A stretch of DNA of 46,032 nucleotides from CALKUP01 sp964492735. GTDB lineage: Bacteria > Patescibacteriota > Patescibacteriia > UBA9570 > XYC2-FULL-38-9. Location: NCBI GenBank assembly GCA_964492735.1, contig CAZBLE010000007.1, positions 1-46,032 on the forward strand. Direction: 5' to 3'. Position 1 is the stretch's first letter; each line of letters opens with the position of its first letter. This document shows, in pieces, positions 27,101-32,742 of the stretch. Below the pieces are notes generated by a model. That model was not told where the DNA came from and made no database searches. It saw nothing but the letters and a program-made list of their open reading frames with translations. A program made the translations under genes and the position numbers.

Positions 27101-27840
27101 ACAAAGTTAAAATATTCGGCTGTATCCCCCGGCGCAAAACCGATGGTGCCAGCCAGTTGGTCACCAACACACTGCTGAGATGCTTGATCGCACAAACCAG
27201 AAGCACATGCATTATTTGTTGAACAATTTGCTCCAGCTGCCGCGCCATTTTCAACAGTAACTTTAAATGAATTGTTCGTGACGGTCGCTTTATCAACCGG
27301 CAAGCTCATACGCACAGTCACGTCAGTACACAACAATACATTGGAGGCGTTATTTTCTGGGTTTGTTGATATGACGCGGAAATTTGAAGAAGCACCACCT
27401 GGAATTGAACAGCCTGCGCACGCCCCTGTTCCATCACCTGCAAGATCAGTTCCAGTTGCATCAGCAATCGCACGTAAAATCCAGACTGCAATTCCCCATG
27501 AAGCCAAAATAATAATTAAACCAATCGTACCGTTAATAAGCACTTTTTTTGCTTGTTCAACTTTTTCTTCATTTCCAGCAGCGGTCATCCAGAGCCATCC
27601 GCCATACATGATAATCAATACCGCCAAGAATGTTAGGAAGCCAAGAAAAATATTAATCACCGAACTGATAATTTCAAATGGTGAACGTTGACCAAGTGCG
27701 ATGCCGCCAGAGTTTGCTGTACTCAATTGCGCAAATGTCGGATCAGTAAATGCAACAAATCCAACAACCACAAATACGCTGAGGAGCGCAATGCGCTTCA
27801 TCAGCTTCATACTCAACCATGTGTAACGATTCTGTTGCAT
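21151..27840 (-). CDS. Giant surface protein: VirB2-like membrane N-terminus, IPT/Ig-like repeats, pseudopilin-like C-terminus
   Basis: The 2229-residue product begins with a signal-like helix (about 15-38, ending near TFAQ) and two membrane helices (about 55-85 and 100-128) with the intervening GGWLWMTAAGNEEKVEQAKK, a pattern of VirB2/TrbC-like pilin proteins common in Patescibacteria. A long exported region follows, made of repeated IPT/TIG-like (for example GSPGQYITLRGENFG) and Ig-like modules, with Cys-rich units such as CSGDADCAGGVC. Residues about 2028-2110 resemble the head of GspG-type pseudopilins (RDTKRVSDLGAVASLANTYY, then NGNYP and LPTDPYNFF). The first ATG (27840) lies 6 bases past the yqeY stop; ATGs at 27810 and 27801 are alternatives. 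It is the largest gene here; a stalk or adhesin anchored in the membrane is inferred. Confidence 0.82.
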   Translation of the reverse strand: MQQNRYTWLSMKLMKRIALLSVFVVVGFVAFTDPTFAQLSTANSGGIALGQRSPFEIISSVINIFLGFLTFLAVLIIMYGGWLWMTAAGNEEKVEQAKKVLINGTIGLIIILASWGIAVWILRAIADATGTDLAGDGTGACAGCSIPGGASSNFRVISTNPENNASNVLLCTDVTVRMSLPVDKATVTNNSFKVTVENGAAAGANCSTNNACASGLCDQASQQCVGDQLAGTIGFAPGDTAEYFNFVPEKTFEKNTRYRGVVLGGTQGVLSAGTTPSPDGSISGGATSRVSMSQAYEWTFTTGSDTDTVPPTVVRSESSPFPNHKAEDMCLNTVINYDFSEAMRITSFNDDVSFVLDEAGSDGDLPDWIDPLNLDGWSFGSELNYAQARPAEQLKANTTYGMRLYGGDPASNFAGAVTDSCGNALDGNANGQSQGAPSDNFFGNEPGEDKAAILWKTGENPQCTPVIDSIDPNADYYGEFVPDDALSATLTIRGKYLGPNPEVEFQGDGGRTVLAAEGVNTCFDAAHIGGIDQDTSKGDQCLDRPLQGISTVKVRTPLTTTDSRPVVRVAGESSAPSPENVDSISPHISGMDPQSGSPGQYITLRGENFGEDVGKVFLKSLDGSRTSELSFPSGETCGDTWEATEIIAIAPETYRAPDGTEGRWATGDVAYVQLQRRDGKHSDLLPFTFSDEIRPNICRIDPQCSDVGEASFALYGDRLGEGQGNQRVMFTKLSDIAAGYSAGVTGWSQSRIDGVTNAGMGQDVYWASVYNEDTQLSSNGVEYRIPCAPAPNVVELSSCDAVNDIYPSPNPMPNSTDACVNAQLGILFDQPMARDAFNGSTVVIEQYNSGDTLNEGYPKFRMTDQGGGPMEGFPAVEPWDVTIGENTYHGIQFQFTRTPIDTNQDGVSDGSSTHLQPNTWYRVTVTTGVRSAEGIALKAPYTFQFKTKNSQDFCALSSVDVTPSSAVKNSAIGDPEVGRQSYQSFATSAYDAQCRLLNSTDYSWNWSTSNGNVGAFGPQRPFSSTEKVYVPGPRAENEGSSTITATAENPGVGGAISDAADFSVDFGACESDSDCQACGAGVSSCDESIGRCAPVVQDFTPDNGDNGTWVTINGCYFGGERGNIDWKNDNTTAATEWPNPEQCGASTWSDNQIIAEIPTAYDSNGDGSRDRTVDNGNYTIALRTSDKIATQTSAAFTVNDTLRPGICSVEPYRGEQGTTLVAAAHNLGESKGTPTFLSEDDYNKDGNPDRIGVSPEAWKDTRIEAVVAQGAWSDEAGTDGFRATLPDGDIQCADDKKCTNPINFVVSCSGDADCAGGVCSDAGVCEAAGDTSACQVDADCQKACSNSTSRCDNNKCTPVIKSLSPDAAPGGSTVSVLGCFFDGFGENSAVTFNGVAAALMCTDGWSNDRIEVQVPGFDQIGAKSDVQVTRDDNAKTNTVEFSMVNQCPGGQAVPAGGMPSLCEVSPDSGFAAAEGQTNGDRIRFTGNNFTTDARAQFPGDVAAGIPFIQGENGSFISENAVSATIPANTLPGEAAVSINSCMSNTQHIDIQCQTADDCADGSYCVDGLCTDPTIDQCAVCTPGTAAQICGAGAGCSYSQTLGQGCCSERPSITGSSVTNQQSDVCPNIRLTVDFSENMTGWSFAKLQKQVDGNYEDVSTSKSFQDNTLQLTTASGHLDVNSQYRVVLPSNDSETDTLRSDATLLALKGGRGEIQFRTASQTCIPDAVTLEYTETDEEVALHTFTAQDQTVEMQAKVVSRGQEVVPSDQVDWEYVWRPYKDENRCDNVVWIDGEQSVGASASAQTVRSGDQNNGTSAVGVQLSPLTGWSRRDVADTANVRTFFCDPDKLWEYVDDPSFTATLANQHSYQSHQFPQFFDIVYCMDDSKPALKAPVVSEGGANDDWFLQYLFTNPENLKEAFAIRVFANEENLSPEEWYRRNAPVPGNPVSTTLDGYQAVQDGNSYYVSASNIVPDNDGDGTKDLYNNIYLITFNDTDGGATSLRGDILSFLRFNTDVSMEKCEGSHKAKLIRDTKRVSDLGAVASLANTYYSTNGNYPKPQSDNFGSYIASMTTSVWNSWQGALGNTLGSTLPTDPYNFFYAAENFTPFQAVGKQTPWISEDGTKDCKYDPNTGKYFDESGTCWDPVNSNFFCPQSSSVYLYKQSDNNTAALYAHLEYGLFLEGQRSETYFDRANVKVTDNVCGGIPNAECGCFNYGITSSQPGRAWSPIQ

Positions 27841-27846
27841 GGGATT

Positions 27847-28287
27847 TTATGAAAGTTGCTCTTGAATCAATTCTTTTACTTTTTTACCATCTGCTCGACC
27901 ACCAACTTCTTGCATCACCTTCCCCATTACTGCTCCAAAATTTGGTACATCTGCTTCTTGAATAACTGTAGCAATAATAGCTCGAACTTCATCGTCTGTG
28001 AACGGCACTGGTAAATACTTCTCAATAATTGTGAGCTCAGCTTTTTCTGTTTCAGCCAAATCTCCACGATCACCTGCTGTAAAGGCTTCAATAGAATCTT
28101 TTCTTTTTTTTGCTTCTTTTTGCAAAACACTAATCACCTGTTCGTCTGAGAGCATACTTGCTGGACCACCGTCTTTTTCTGCGTTCAATAACGCTGCTTT
28201 CATTAAGCGAAGAACACCTAACGTTTCTGCATCACGAGCTTTCATTGCGGTAGTCAGGTCAGCTAAAATCGTTTCATGCAAAGACAT
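27847..28287 (-). CDS. YqeY-family protein (GatB-tail-like)
   Basis: The 146-residue product matches the YqeY family throughout: MKARDAETLGVLRLMKAAL at the N-terminus, EAKKRKDSIEAF in the middle, EKYLPVPFTDDE and a C-terminal GAVMGKVMQEVGGRADGKKVKELI. The family resembles the tRNA-binding tail domain of GatB, so a role near tRNA amidation has been proposed but is not settled. A TATAAT box (about 28318-28313) precedes the gene with a leader of some 26 bases, behind the rpsU terminator. The giant surface protein starts 6 bases downstream, so this housekeeping gene appears to head the surface-protein/division transcript. Confidence 0.92.
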   Translation of the reverse strand: MSLHETILADLTTAMKARDAETLGVLRLMKAALLNAEKDGGPASMLSDEQVISVLQKEAKKRKDSIEAFTAGDRGDLAETEKAELTIIEKYLPVPFTDDEVRAIIATVIQEADVPNFGAVMGKVMQEVGGRADGKKVKELIQEQLS

Positions 28288-28321
28288 ACAAAATAAATAA
28301 ATGATATGTCATTATTATACT

Positions 28322-28351
28322 AAAAAACACTTGGATCGCCAAGTGTTTTTT
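28322..28351 (-). terminator. rpsU terminator (symmetrical)
   Basis: AAAAAACACTTGG (28322-28334) and CCAAGTGTTTTTT (28339-28351) form a perfect 13-bp stem with a 4-base loop, 17 bases past the rpsU stop. T-runs on both strands allow termination either way. Confidence 0.93.
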
Positions 28352-28368
28352 CGTTCGCTGTTTTGTTA

Positions 28369-28611
28369 TTAACTGCGACGGTATGTATTTGTGATAACAA
28401 GCTTACCAGTTTTAATGTCATGTTCACGTTGTTCGCGAGTAACACGTCGGCGTTGTGCGTTGGTACGCTTCCGATTTCGAGAGAGCTTGCGCTCAAACGT
28501 TTGGTGTGACTTGACCGTATTCACAACTCCAGATGAGCGAGTATCACGTCGAAATTTCCCAATCAGGGCTTCATTACTTTCGCCTTCTTTTCGTTTCTTG
28601 ATATGAATCAT
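28369..28611 (-). CDS. rpsU: 30S ribosomal protein bS21
   Basis: The small basic protein (80 residues) carries the bS21 pattern: a GESNEALIGKFRRD segment, SGVVNTVK, then an Arg/Lys-rich FERKLSRNRKRTNAQRRR. bS21 helps 30S subunits engage mRNA near the anti-Shine-Dalgarno end of 16S rRNA. It is about ten residues longer than many homologues at the C-terminus. A strong ribosome site (AAAGGAG, 9 bases from the ATG), a near-consensus promoter and a strong terminator make it a self-contained unit. An inverted repeat overlaps the promoter-leader junction. Confidence 0.94.
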   Translation of the reverse strand: MIHIKKRKEGESNEALIGKFRRDTRSSGVVNTVKSHQTFERKLSRNRKRTNAQRRRVTREQREHDIKTGKLVITNTYRRS

Positions 28612-28622
28612 TCAATCACACT

Positions 28623-28647
28623 CCTTTCTATAGTAAAGATAGAAAGG
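28623..28647. promoter_or_regulatory. Inverted repeat at the rpsU start site, covering the ribosome site
   Basis: CCTTTCTAT (28623-28631) and ATAGAAAGG (28639-28647) are perfect 9-base inverted arms around a 7-base centre. On the minus strand the distal arm contains the Shine-Dalgarno AAAGGAG and the proximal arm starts right after the -10. With transcription starting near 28641 most of the proximal arm would be missing from the RNA, so a DNA operator is as likely as an RNA hairpin hiding the ribosome site. Confidence 0.6.
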
Positions 28648-28676
28648 ATAGTACAATAAAAGATCGTCGCTGTCAA
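28648..28676 (-). promoter_or_regulatory. rpsU promoter
   Basis: On the minus strand TTGACA (28676-28671) and TACTAT (28653-28648) are 17 bases apart, a close match to the sigma70 consensus. Confidence 0.8.
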
Positions 28677-28711
28677 ACGAATAGAGCCTTGTCGTTGACT
28701 ACGATGTCCCT

Positions 28712-29053
28712 TCAGACAAGATTTTCCACGCGGCTACCGCCAAGCAAATGGATATGAAAATGACGAATAATTTGACCACCATCGTCTCCAATATTAGTTA
28801 TTACTTTATACCCTGACTTCTCAATGCCTTGTTCTCGTGCAATCTCAGCAACCCGCAACATCATTCTGCCGAGTAATCCTTCATGCTGCGACGTGAAATT
28901 CGCTAAACTCTCCAGTGGTTCTTTTGAGATTAACAAAATATGCACCGGGGCTTTTGGTCGAATATCACGAATCGCAATCATTTCATCATCTTCAAACAGA
29001 ATATCAGCAGGAGCTTCCTTATTGATAATTCTTGTAAAGATACTGTCCTCCAT
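28712..29053 (-). CDS. HIT-family nucleotide hydrolase/transferase
   Basis: The 113-residue protein has the histidine-triad signature HFHIHLLGG near its C-terminus and the family N-terminus SIFTRIINKEAPADILFEDDEMIAI (read in segments). HIT proteins of this HINT/HinT type hydrolyse nucleoside phosphoramidates such as AMP-lysine. Length and motif order are standard. It starts 10 bases after the hisS stop and is probably co-transcribed; HinT-like enzymes can act on aminoacyl-adenylates made by tRNA synthetases, which would suit the neighbour, but this link is only inferred. Confidence 0.92.
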   Translation of the reverse strand: MEDSIFTRIINKEAPADILFEDDEMIAIRDIRPKAPVHILLISKEPLESLANFTSQHEGLLGRMMLRVAEIAREQGIEKSGYKVITNIGDDGGQIIRHFHIHLLGGSRVENLV

Positions 29054-29063
29054 ATGAATGGAA

Positions 29064-30527
29064 TTATTTTTTTAGAAGCTTTTTGAGCGTTGCGACGAGT
29101 TTTGCTTGATCAATCGTTTCTTGTGAACCAGCTTGCATATCACGAATAATAATCGTGCTATCAATCATTTCTTTTTGCCCCAAGATCAACGTGTATTTCG
29201 CTTCTGCGTTACTTGCAAGTGAGAGCTGGTCACTTAAACGGTTTTTACTAATGTTACTCATGACAGCAATTCCAGATTGGCGCAGTTCTTCAAATAACTT
29301 CAATGCGCGCTTACGAGCTGTTTCTCCAATTTGCGCAAGGAAGACATCTGCAGTTGGTTCTTTCACAACTTCAACATGCATTTCTTTAACTGCAAGAATA
29401 ATTCGTTCAAGTCCCATTGCCATTCCAACAGCTGGTGTTCCTGGAGCTCCTCCAAGCATTTCTACAAGGTAATTATAACGACCACCACCGCCTAATGCGA
29501 TTGGGGGCATATTTGTTGCTGGCACTTCTTCACTCACTGCATCAGGAGCAACTTCTGCAGCAGACTCTTCTCCTTCACCTAACACAACTGGCTTTGGTGC
29601 GGCTGGATTCAAAATAAATTCAAACGTCGTATGAGAATAATAATCAAGACCACGCACGAGTTTTGAATCAAGACGGTATGGAATATTACTTTCATCAAGA
29701 TACTCAAGCACACTCATGAAGTGTTCACGTGATTCGTCATCGAGAAAATCAACAATCTGCGGCGCGCCTTCTAAAATTTCTTGTGTGCGTTCATCTTTTG
29801 AATCCAAAATACGTAATGGATTTTTGTTAAACCGCTCTTGGCTCGTTTCGTCGAGCTGTTTGCGATGCGGTTTCAAATAATCTTTCAATGCATTCACATA
29901 CTGCTTGCGTGTTTCTGGTGTACCAAGAGAATTAATCAACACGATCACCGGAAGGCCAAGATCAGAAAGCATGTTATATCCCATTGCAATCAATTCTGCA
30001 TCAAGCGCTGATTGTGGGCTTCCAATAATTTCCCAGTTGCCTTGATTGAATTGACGATAGCGACCAGCTTGTGGGCGATCATATCGAAACAATGGTCCAT
30101 CAGTCCACATTTTTACTGGCTGTGGTTGATTGACCATGCCGTGCTCAACATAAGCACGAACAACACCAGCAGTGAACTCTGGACGCAATGCAACATCGTC
30201 CTCTCCTTTTGTTTCAAACTCATACATCTCTTTATCAACCACATCTGTACCTTCACCAATTGTTCGTTTAAACAATTGTAAGTCTTCAACAACCGGAACA
30301 TCAATACGACTGTAGCCATACGCACGAGACACTTGATCAATTGCTTGACGAACAAAGTCCCAATACATCTGCTCTTGTGGCAACACGTCACGCATGCCGC
30401 GCAATAATTGAAATTTCTTTTTTCCAGATTTTGGTTTTGATGATTTTGCAGCTGCAGGTTTCGCAGGTGATTTTTTCGCAGCAGGTTTTTTTGTCATTTT
30501 TTTTGCAGTAGGTTTTTTAGCAGGCAT
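29064..30527 (-). CDS. hisS: Histidine-tRNA ligase with basic N-terminal extension and an inserted loop
   Basis: The enzyme charges tRNA-His. Core motifs are present: LRGMRDVLP (motif 1 region), motif 2 GPLFRYDRPQAGRYRQF (145-161), the HisA motif RGLDYYSHT (293-301), HisB GGGGRYNYL (347-355), and an anticodon-binding domain (about 388-487). Two oddities stand out. Residues 1-37 are a Lys/Ala/Pro-rich extension resembling histone-like tails. About 35 acidic residues (308-344) are inserted between HisA and HisB, where most homologues have a short turn. The 487-residue length is longer than the usual 420-430 for these reasons. The ATG lies 5 bases from a TACAAT element, so a short leader is possible. 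Confidence 0.95.
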   Translation of the reverse strand: MPAKKPTAKKMTKKPAAKKSPAKPAAAKSSKPKSGKKKFQLLRGMRDVLPQEQMYWDFVRQAIDQVSRAYGYSRIDVPVVEDLQLFKRTIGEGTDVVDKEMYEFETKGEDDVALRPEFTAGVVRAYVEHGMVNQPQPVKMWTDGPLFRYDRPQAGRYRQFNQGNWEIIGSPQSALDAELIAMGYNMLSDLGLPVIVLINSLGTPETRKQYVNALKDYLKPHRKQLDETSQERFNKNPLRILDSKDERTQEILEGAPQIVDFLDDESREHFMSVLEYLDESNIPYRLDSKLVRGLDYYSHTTFEFILNPAAPKPVVLGEGEESAAEVAPDAVSEEVPATNMPPIALGGGGRYNYLVEMLGGAPGTPAVGMAMGLERIILAVKEMHVEVVKEPTADVFLAQIGETARKRALKLFEELRQSGIAVMSNISKNRLSDQLSLASNAEAKYTLILGQKEMIDSTIIIRDMQAGSQETIDQAKLVATLKKLLKK

Positions 30528-30558
30528 ATAATATTGTACTTAACGTCTAATCTCTGTT

Positions 30559-31107
30559 TTATTCTTTTGAATAGTCAACGGTGGTGAAATGTGTAAAGCG
30601 CTTGAGTGGCCATGTCCTGAGCCATGTTCGACCGATAATTTCACTTCGGTCAATCGCGCCAAAGTATCGAGAATCAAGGCTTTCTTTTCGATTATCGCCC
30701 AGAACAACGTAACTATTTTCTGGCACTTCAATCACACCGTCACCGCGCATAATTGTTTGCACATCTTCTGCTAAATATGGGGTTTCGTCAAGCTCTGTGC
30801 CATTAATATGGACTTTACCATTTTGGATGCTCACCGTTTCTCCTGGAAGTCCGATCACACGCTTAATGAATGACTGTGACGGATCTTGTGGGTTATGCAG
30901 CACCACAATATCACCGCGCTTTGGATCATGTCGATGATAGGTTAATTTATCAATAATCAAATATTCATAATTATGAAAATTTGGTTCCATTGAAGCGCCC
31001 TTTACATAATAGGTTTGAAAGATGTACAGACGAAGTGGGATGATAATAATAAGCGCAATCACTACAATGATTGTCACCTCCCATAAAAAACTTAAAATTT
31101 TATTCAT
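30559..31107 (-). CDS. lepB: Signal peptidase I
   Basis: Signal peptidase I removes signal peptides from exported proteins at the outer face of the membrane. The 182-residue protein has one N-terminal membrane helix (about 8-30), the catalytic Ser in GASMEPN (S39), the general-base Lys in FIKRVIGLPGE (K82), and box E YVVLGDNRKESLDSRYFG. This is the compact Gram-positive-like form with a single helix. It is transcribed away from the LCP gene from overlapping promoters and is followed by hisS after 31 bases. The many secreted surface proteins in this window are likely clients. Confidence 0.95.
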   Translation of the reverse strand: MNKILSFLWEVTIIVVIALIIIIPLRLYIFQTYYVKGASMEPNFHNYEYLIIDKLTYHRHDPKRGDIVVLHNPQDPSQSFIKRVIGLPGETVSIQNGKVHINGTELDETPYLAEDVQTIMRGDGVIEVPENSYVVLGDNRKESLDSRYFGAIDRSEIIGRTWLRTWPLKRFTHFTTVDYSKE

Positions 31108-31118
31108 AGACTTTTTAT

Positions 31119-31163
31119 AGTGTACGAAATTTTGATTGACATGGCAATGGTGATCCGTATACT
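31119..31163. promoter_or_regulatory. Divergent promoters of lepB (-) and LCP gene (+)
   Basis: Plus strand: TTGACA (31136-31141), 16 bases, TATACT (31158-31163). Minus strand: TTGCCA (31147-31142), 17 bases, TACACT (31124-31119). The two -35 hexamers abut back to back (TTGACATGGCAA), so polymerases must compete and the two genes may be inversely expressed. ATGs lie 13 and 11 bases beyond the -10 boxes. Confidence 0.8.
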
Positions 31164-31176
31164 TACAGAGAATTTT

Positions 31177-32742
31177 ATGAACACACCATCACTTGAACCA
31201 ACACAAACACAACAACATACGGACGGCGTCGTAAACCTCGTGCCAACACTGTCGCGTTATGAAAAAATGAAACTTGTTTTTCAACGCGTGCGACAATGGT
31301 TGAATTGGAAACGTCTTCTCATAATTGTAGGCGGCGGCATTCTTCTACTTGTTATTGCTGTTGGAGCCTATGTGTATCAATTTACAAAAAATGATATTAC
31401 CGACAAAGATGGTCAATCAAATTTTTTCCAACAAGTCGGTCATGTTGTTGGAACAAAATCTGATCCTGTTAAAGGACAAGCAGAAGATCGAATTAATATT
31501 TTATTAATGGGCAAAGGTGGTGAGGGTCACGATGGTGGTGAGTTAGTTGATACCGTCATGGTCGCATCACTCAAACCTTCAACCGGTGAAGTGGCGCTAA
31601 TTTCTTTACCTCGCGATCTCGTTGTTCCGTACACTCCTCCTGGAGCAAAAAAACCAACTGAATACCCACGCGTCAATTACATTGTATATAAAGGAGGGAT
31701 TGATTTTGCACGTCAAAGTATGAAAACAGTTCTTGGTCTTGATATTCANNNNNNNNNNNNNNNNNNNNNNNNNNNNNNNNNNNNNNNNNNNNNNNNNNNN
31801 NNNNNNNNNNNNNNNNNNNNNNNNNNNNNNNNNNNNNNNNNNNNNNNNATTCGAAAAATGGCACCTGGCTCTGAATCAAATGAAGGTTCAGATTTTAAAC
31901 GAGCAGCTCGACAGCAATTAGTCTTGCAAGCAATTAAAGACAAGGTTTTTTCAGCCTCTACATTATTGAATCCTGTTCGAGCCAATGGCTTGTTGAATGA
32001 TTTCGGTGACCATGTTTCAACCGACATGGAAGCATGGGAAATACTCGCAATGGCCCAACTCGTCAAAGATGTTGATCGCAGTAAAATTAAAAACGTAGTC
32101 ATTGACCAAGGTGAAAATGGCTTAGTGAAACGGATTGCAAATGCGCAGGCTTATTTATTAGAACCGGTTGCTGGCGCAACTGATTATTCTGAAATCCAAG
32201 CAGTTGCTCTTCATGTCTTTGATCAAACTTCAACTGAGATTGCGGATCAAAGTCAAAAAATTGAAAATGAACACCCTGTCATTATCTTGCAAAACGGAAC
32301 AACTACTGAAGGACTTGCTTCTCGTCTCAGTAAAACACTTGAAACAGCGGGCGTGCCAGTTGCTTCATTTATGAACGCTGCAGTCAAAACAGTGAGTAAA
32401 ACGGTAATCGTCGACCTGTCTGGCGGCACAAAGCCGGAAACTAAAGCGTTGTTAGAGGAACGTTTTGGCACAACAGCTGCAAACGGCACACTTGCTGCGG
32501 CAAGTACTGGTGTTTCTGTAACGAGTTCAAGTGACATTTCAATGGTTGAAAAAACCGAATTACCAAACAACACTGACTTTATTATCGTTTTAGGGACTGA
32601 TCAAACAGGAGCGCCTACTCCATCGCCAGCGACAAATACCGACACAAACTCGACAAAAACCAATAGTAATAGTAGTGTTCGTGTAATCCCTGCAGGTAAT
32701 ACAAATGCTGGGGCAACTACAAATACGAATACGAAAAAATGA
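31177..32742 (+). CDS. LytR-CpsA-Psr (LCP) family protein with LytR C-terminal domain (contains 100-N gap)
   Basis: LCP enzymes transfer lipid-linked glycopolymers to peptidoglycan or surface proteins. From the ATG at 31177 the product has a cytoplasmic stretch, one membrane helix (about 46-68), and the LCP start INILLMGKGG, DTVMVASLKP and ISLPRDLVVPYTP, the last carrying the conserved Arg/Asp near the active site. The 100-N gap (about residues 191-224) removes the middle of the catalytic domain. A LytR_C domain (about 360-450, VIILQNGTT and VPVAS) follows, then a Thr/Asn/Ser-rich tail. A longer frame from 31120 includes the promoter and is rejected. The last codons overlap der by 4 bases. 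Confidence 0.9.
   Translation: MNTPSLEPTQTQQHTDGVVNLVPTLSRYEKMKLVFQRVRQWLNWKRLLIIVGGGILLLVIAVGAYVYQFTKNDITDKDGQSNFFQQVGHVVGTKSDPVKGQAEDRINILLMGKGGEGHDGGELVDTVMVASLKPSTGEVALISLPRDLVVPYTPPGAKKPTEYPRVNYIVYKGGIDFARQSMKTVLGLDIXXXXXXXXXXXXXXXXXXXXXXXXXXXXXXXXXXIRKMAPGSESNEGSDFKRAARQQLVLQAIKDKVFSASTLLNPVRANGLLNDFGDHVSTDMEAWEILAMAQLVKDVDRSKIKNVVIDQGENGLVKRIANAQAYLLEPVAGATDYSEIQAVALHVFDQTSTEIADQSQKIENEHPVIILQNGTTTEGLASRLSKTLETAGVPVASFMNAAVKTVSKTVIVDLSGGTKPETKALLEERFGTTAANGTLAAASTGVSVTSSSDISMVEKTELPNNTDFIIVLGTDQTGAPTPSPATNTDTNSTKTNSNSSVRVIPAGNTNAGATTNTNTKK
31749..31848. other. Assembly gap (100 N)
   Basis: Exactly 100 N, a common placeholder for a scaffold gap of unknown size. The reading frames before and after both match the LCP family, so part of the catalytic domain is simply unsequenced. 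Confidence 1.

Noticed and set aside
31120..31176. Earlier start of the LCP gene
   Set aside because: The segment contains the divergent -35 and -10 elements, so it is promoter DNA.
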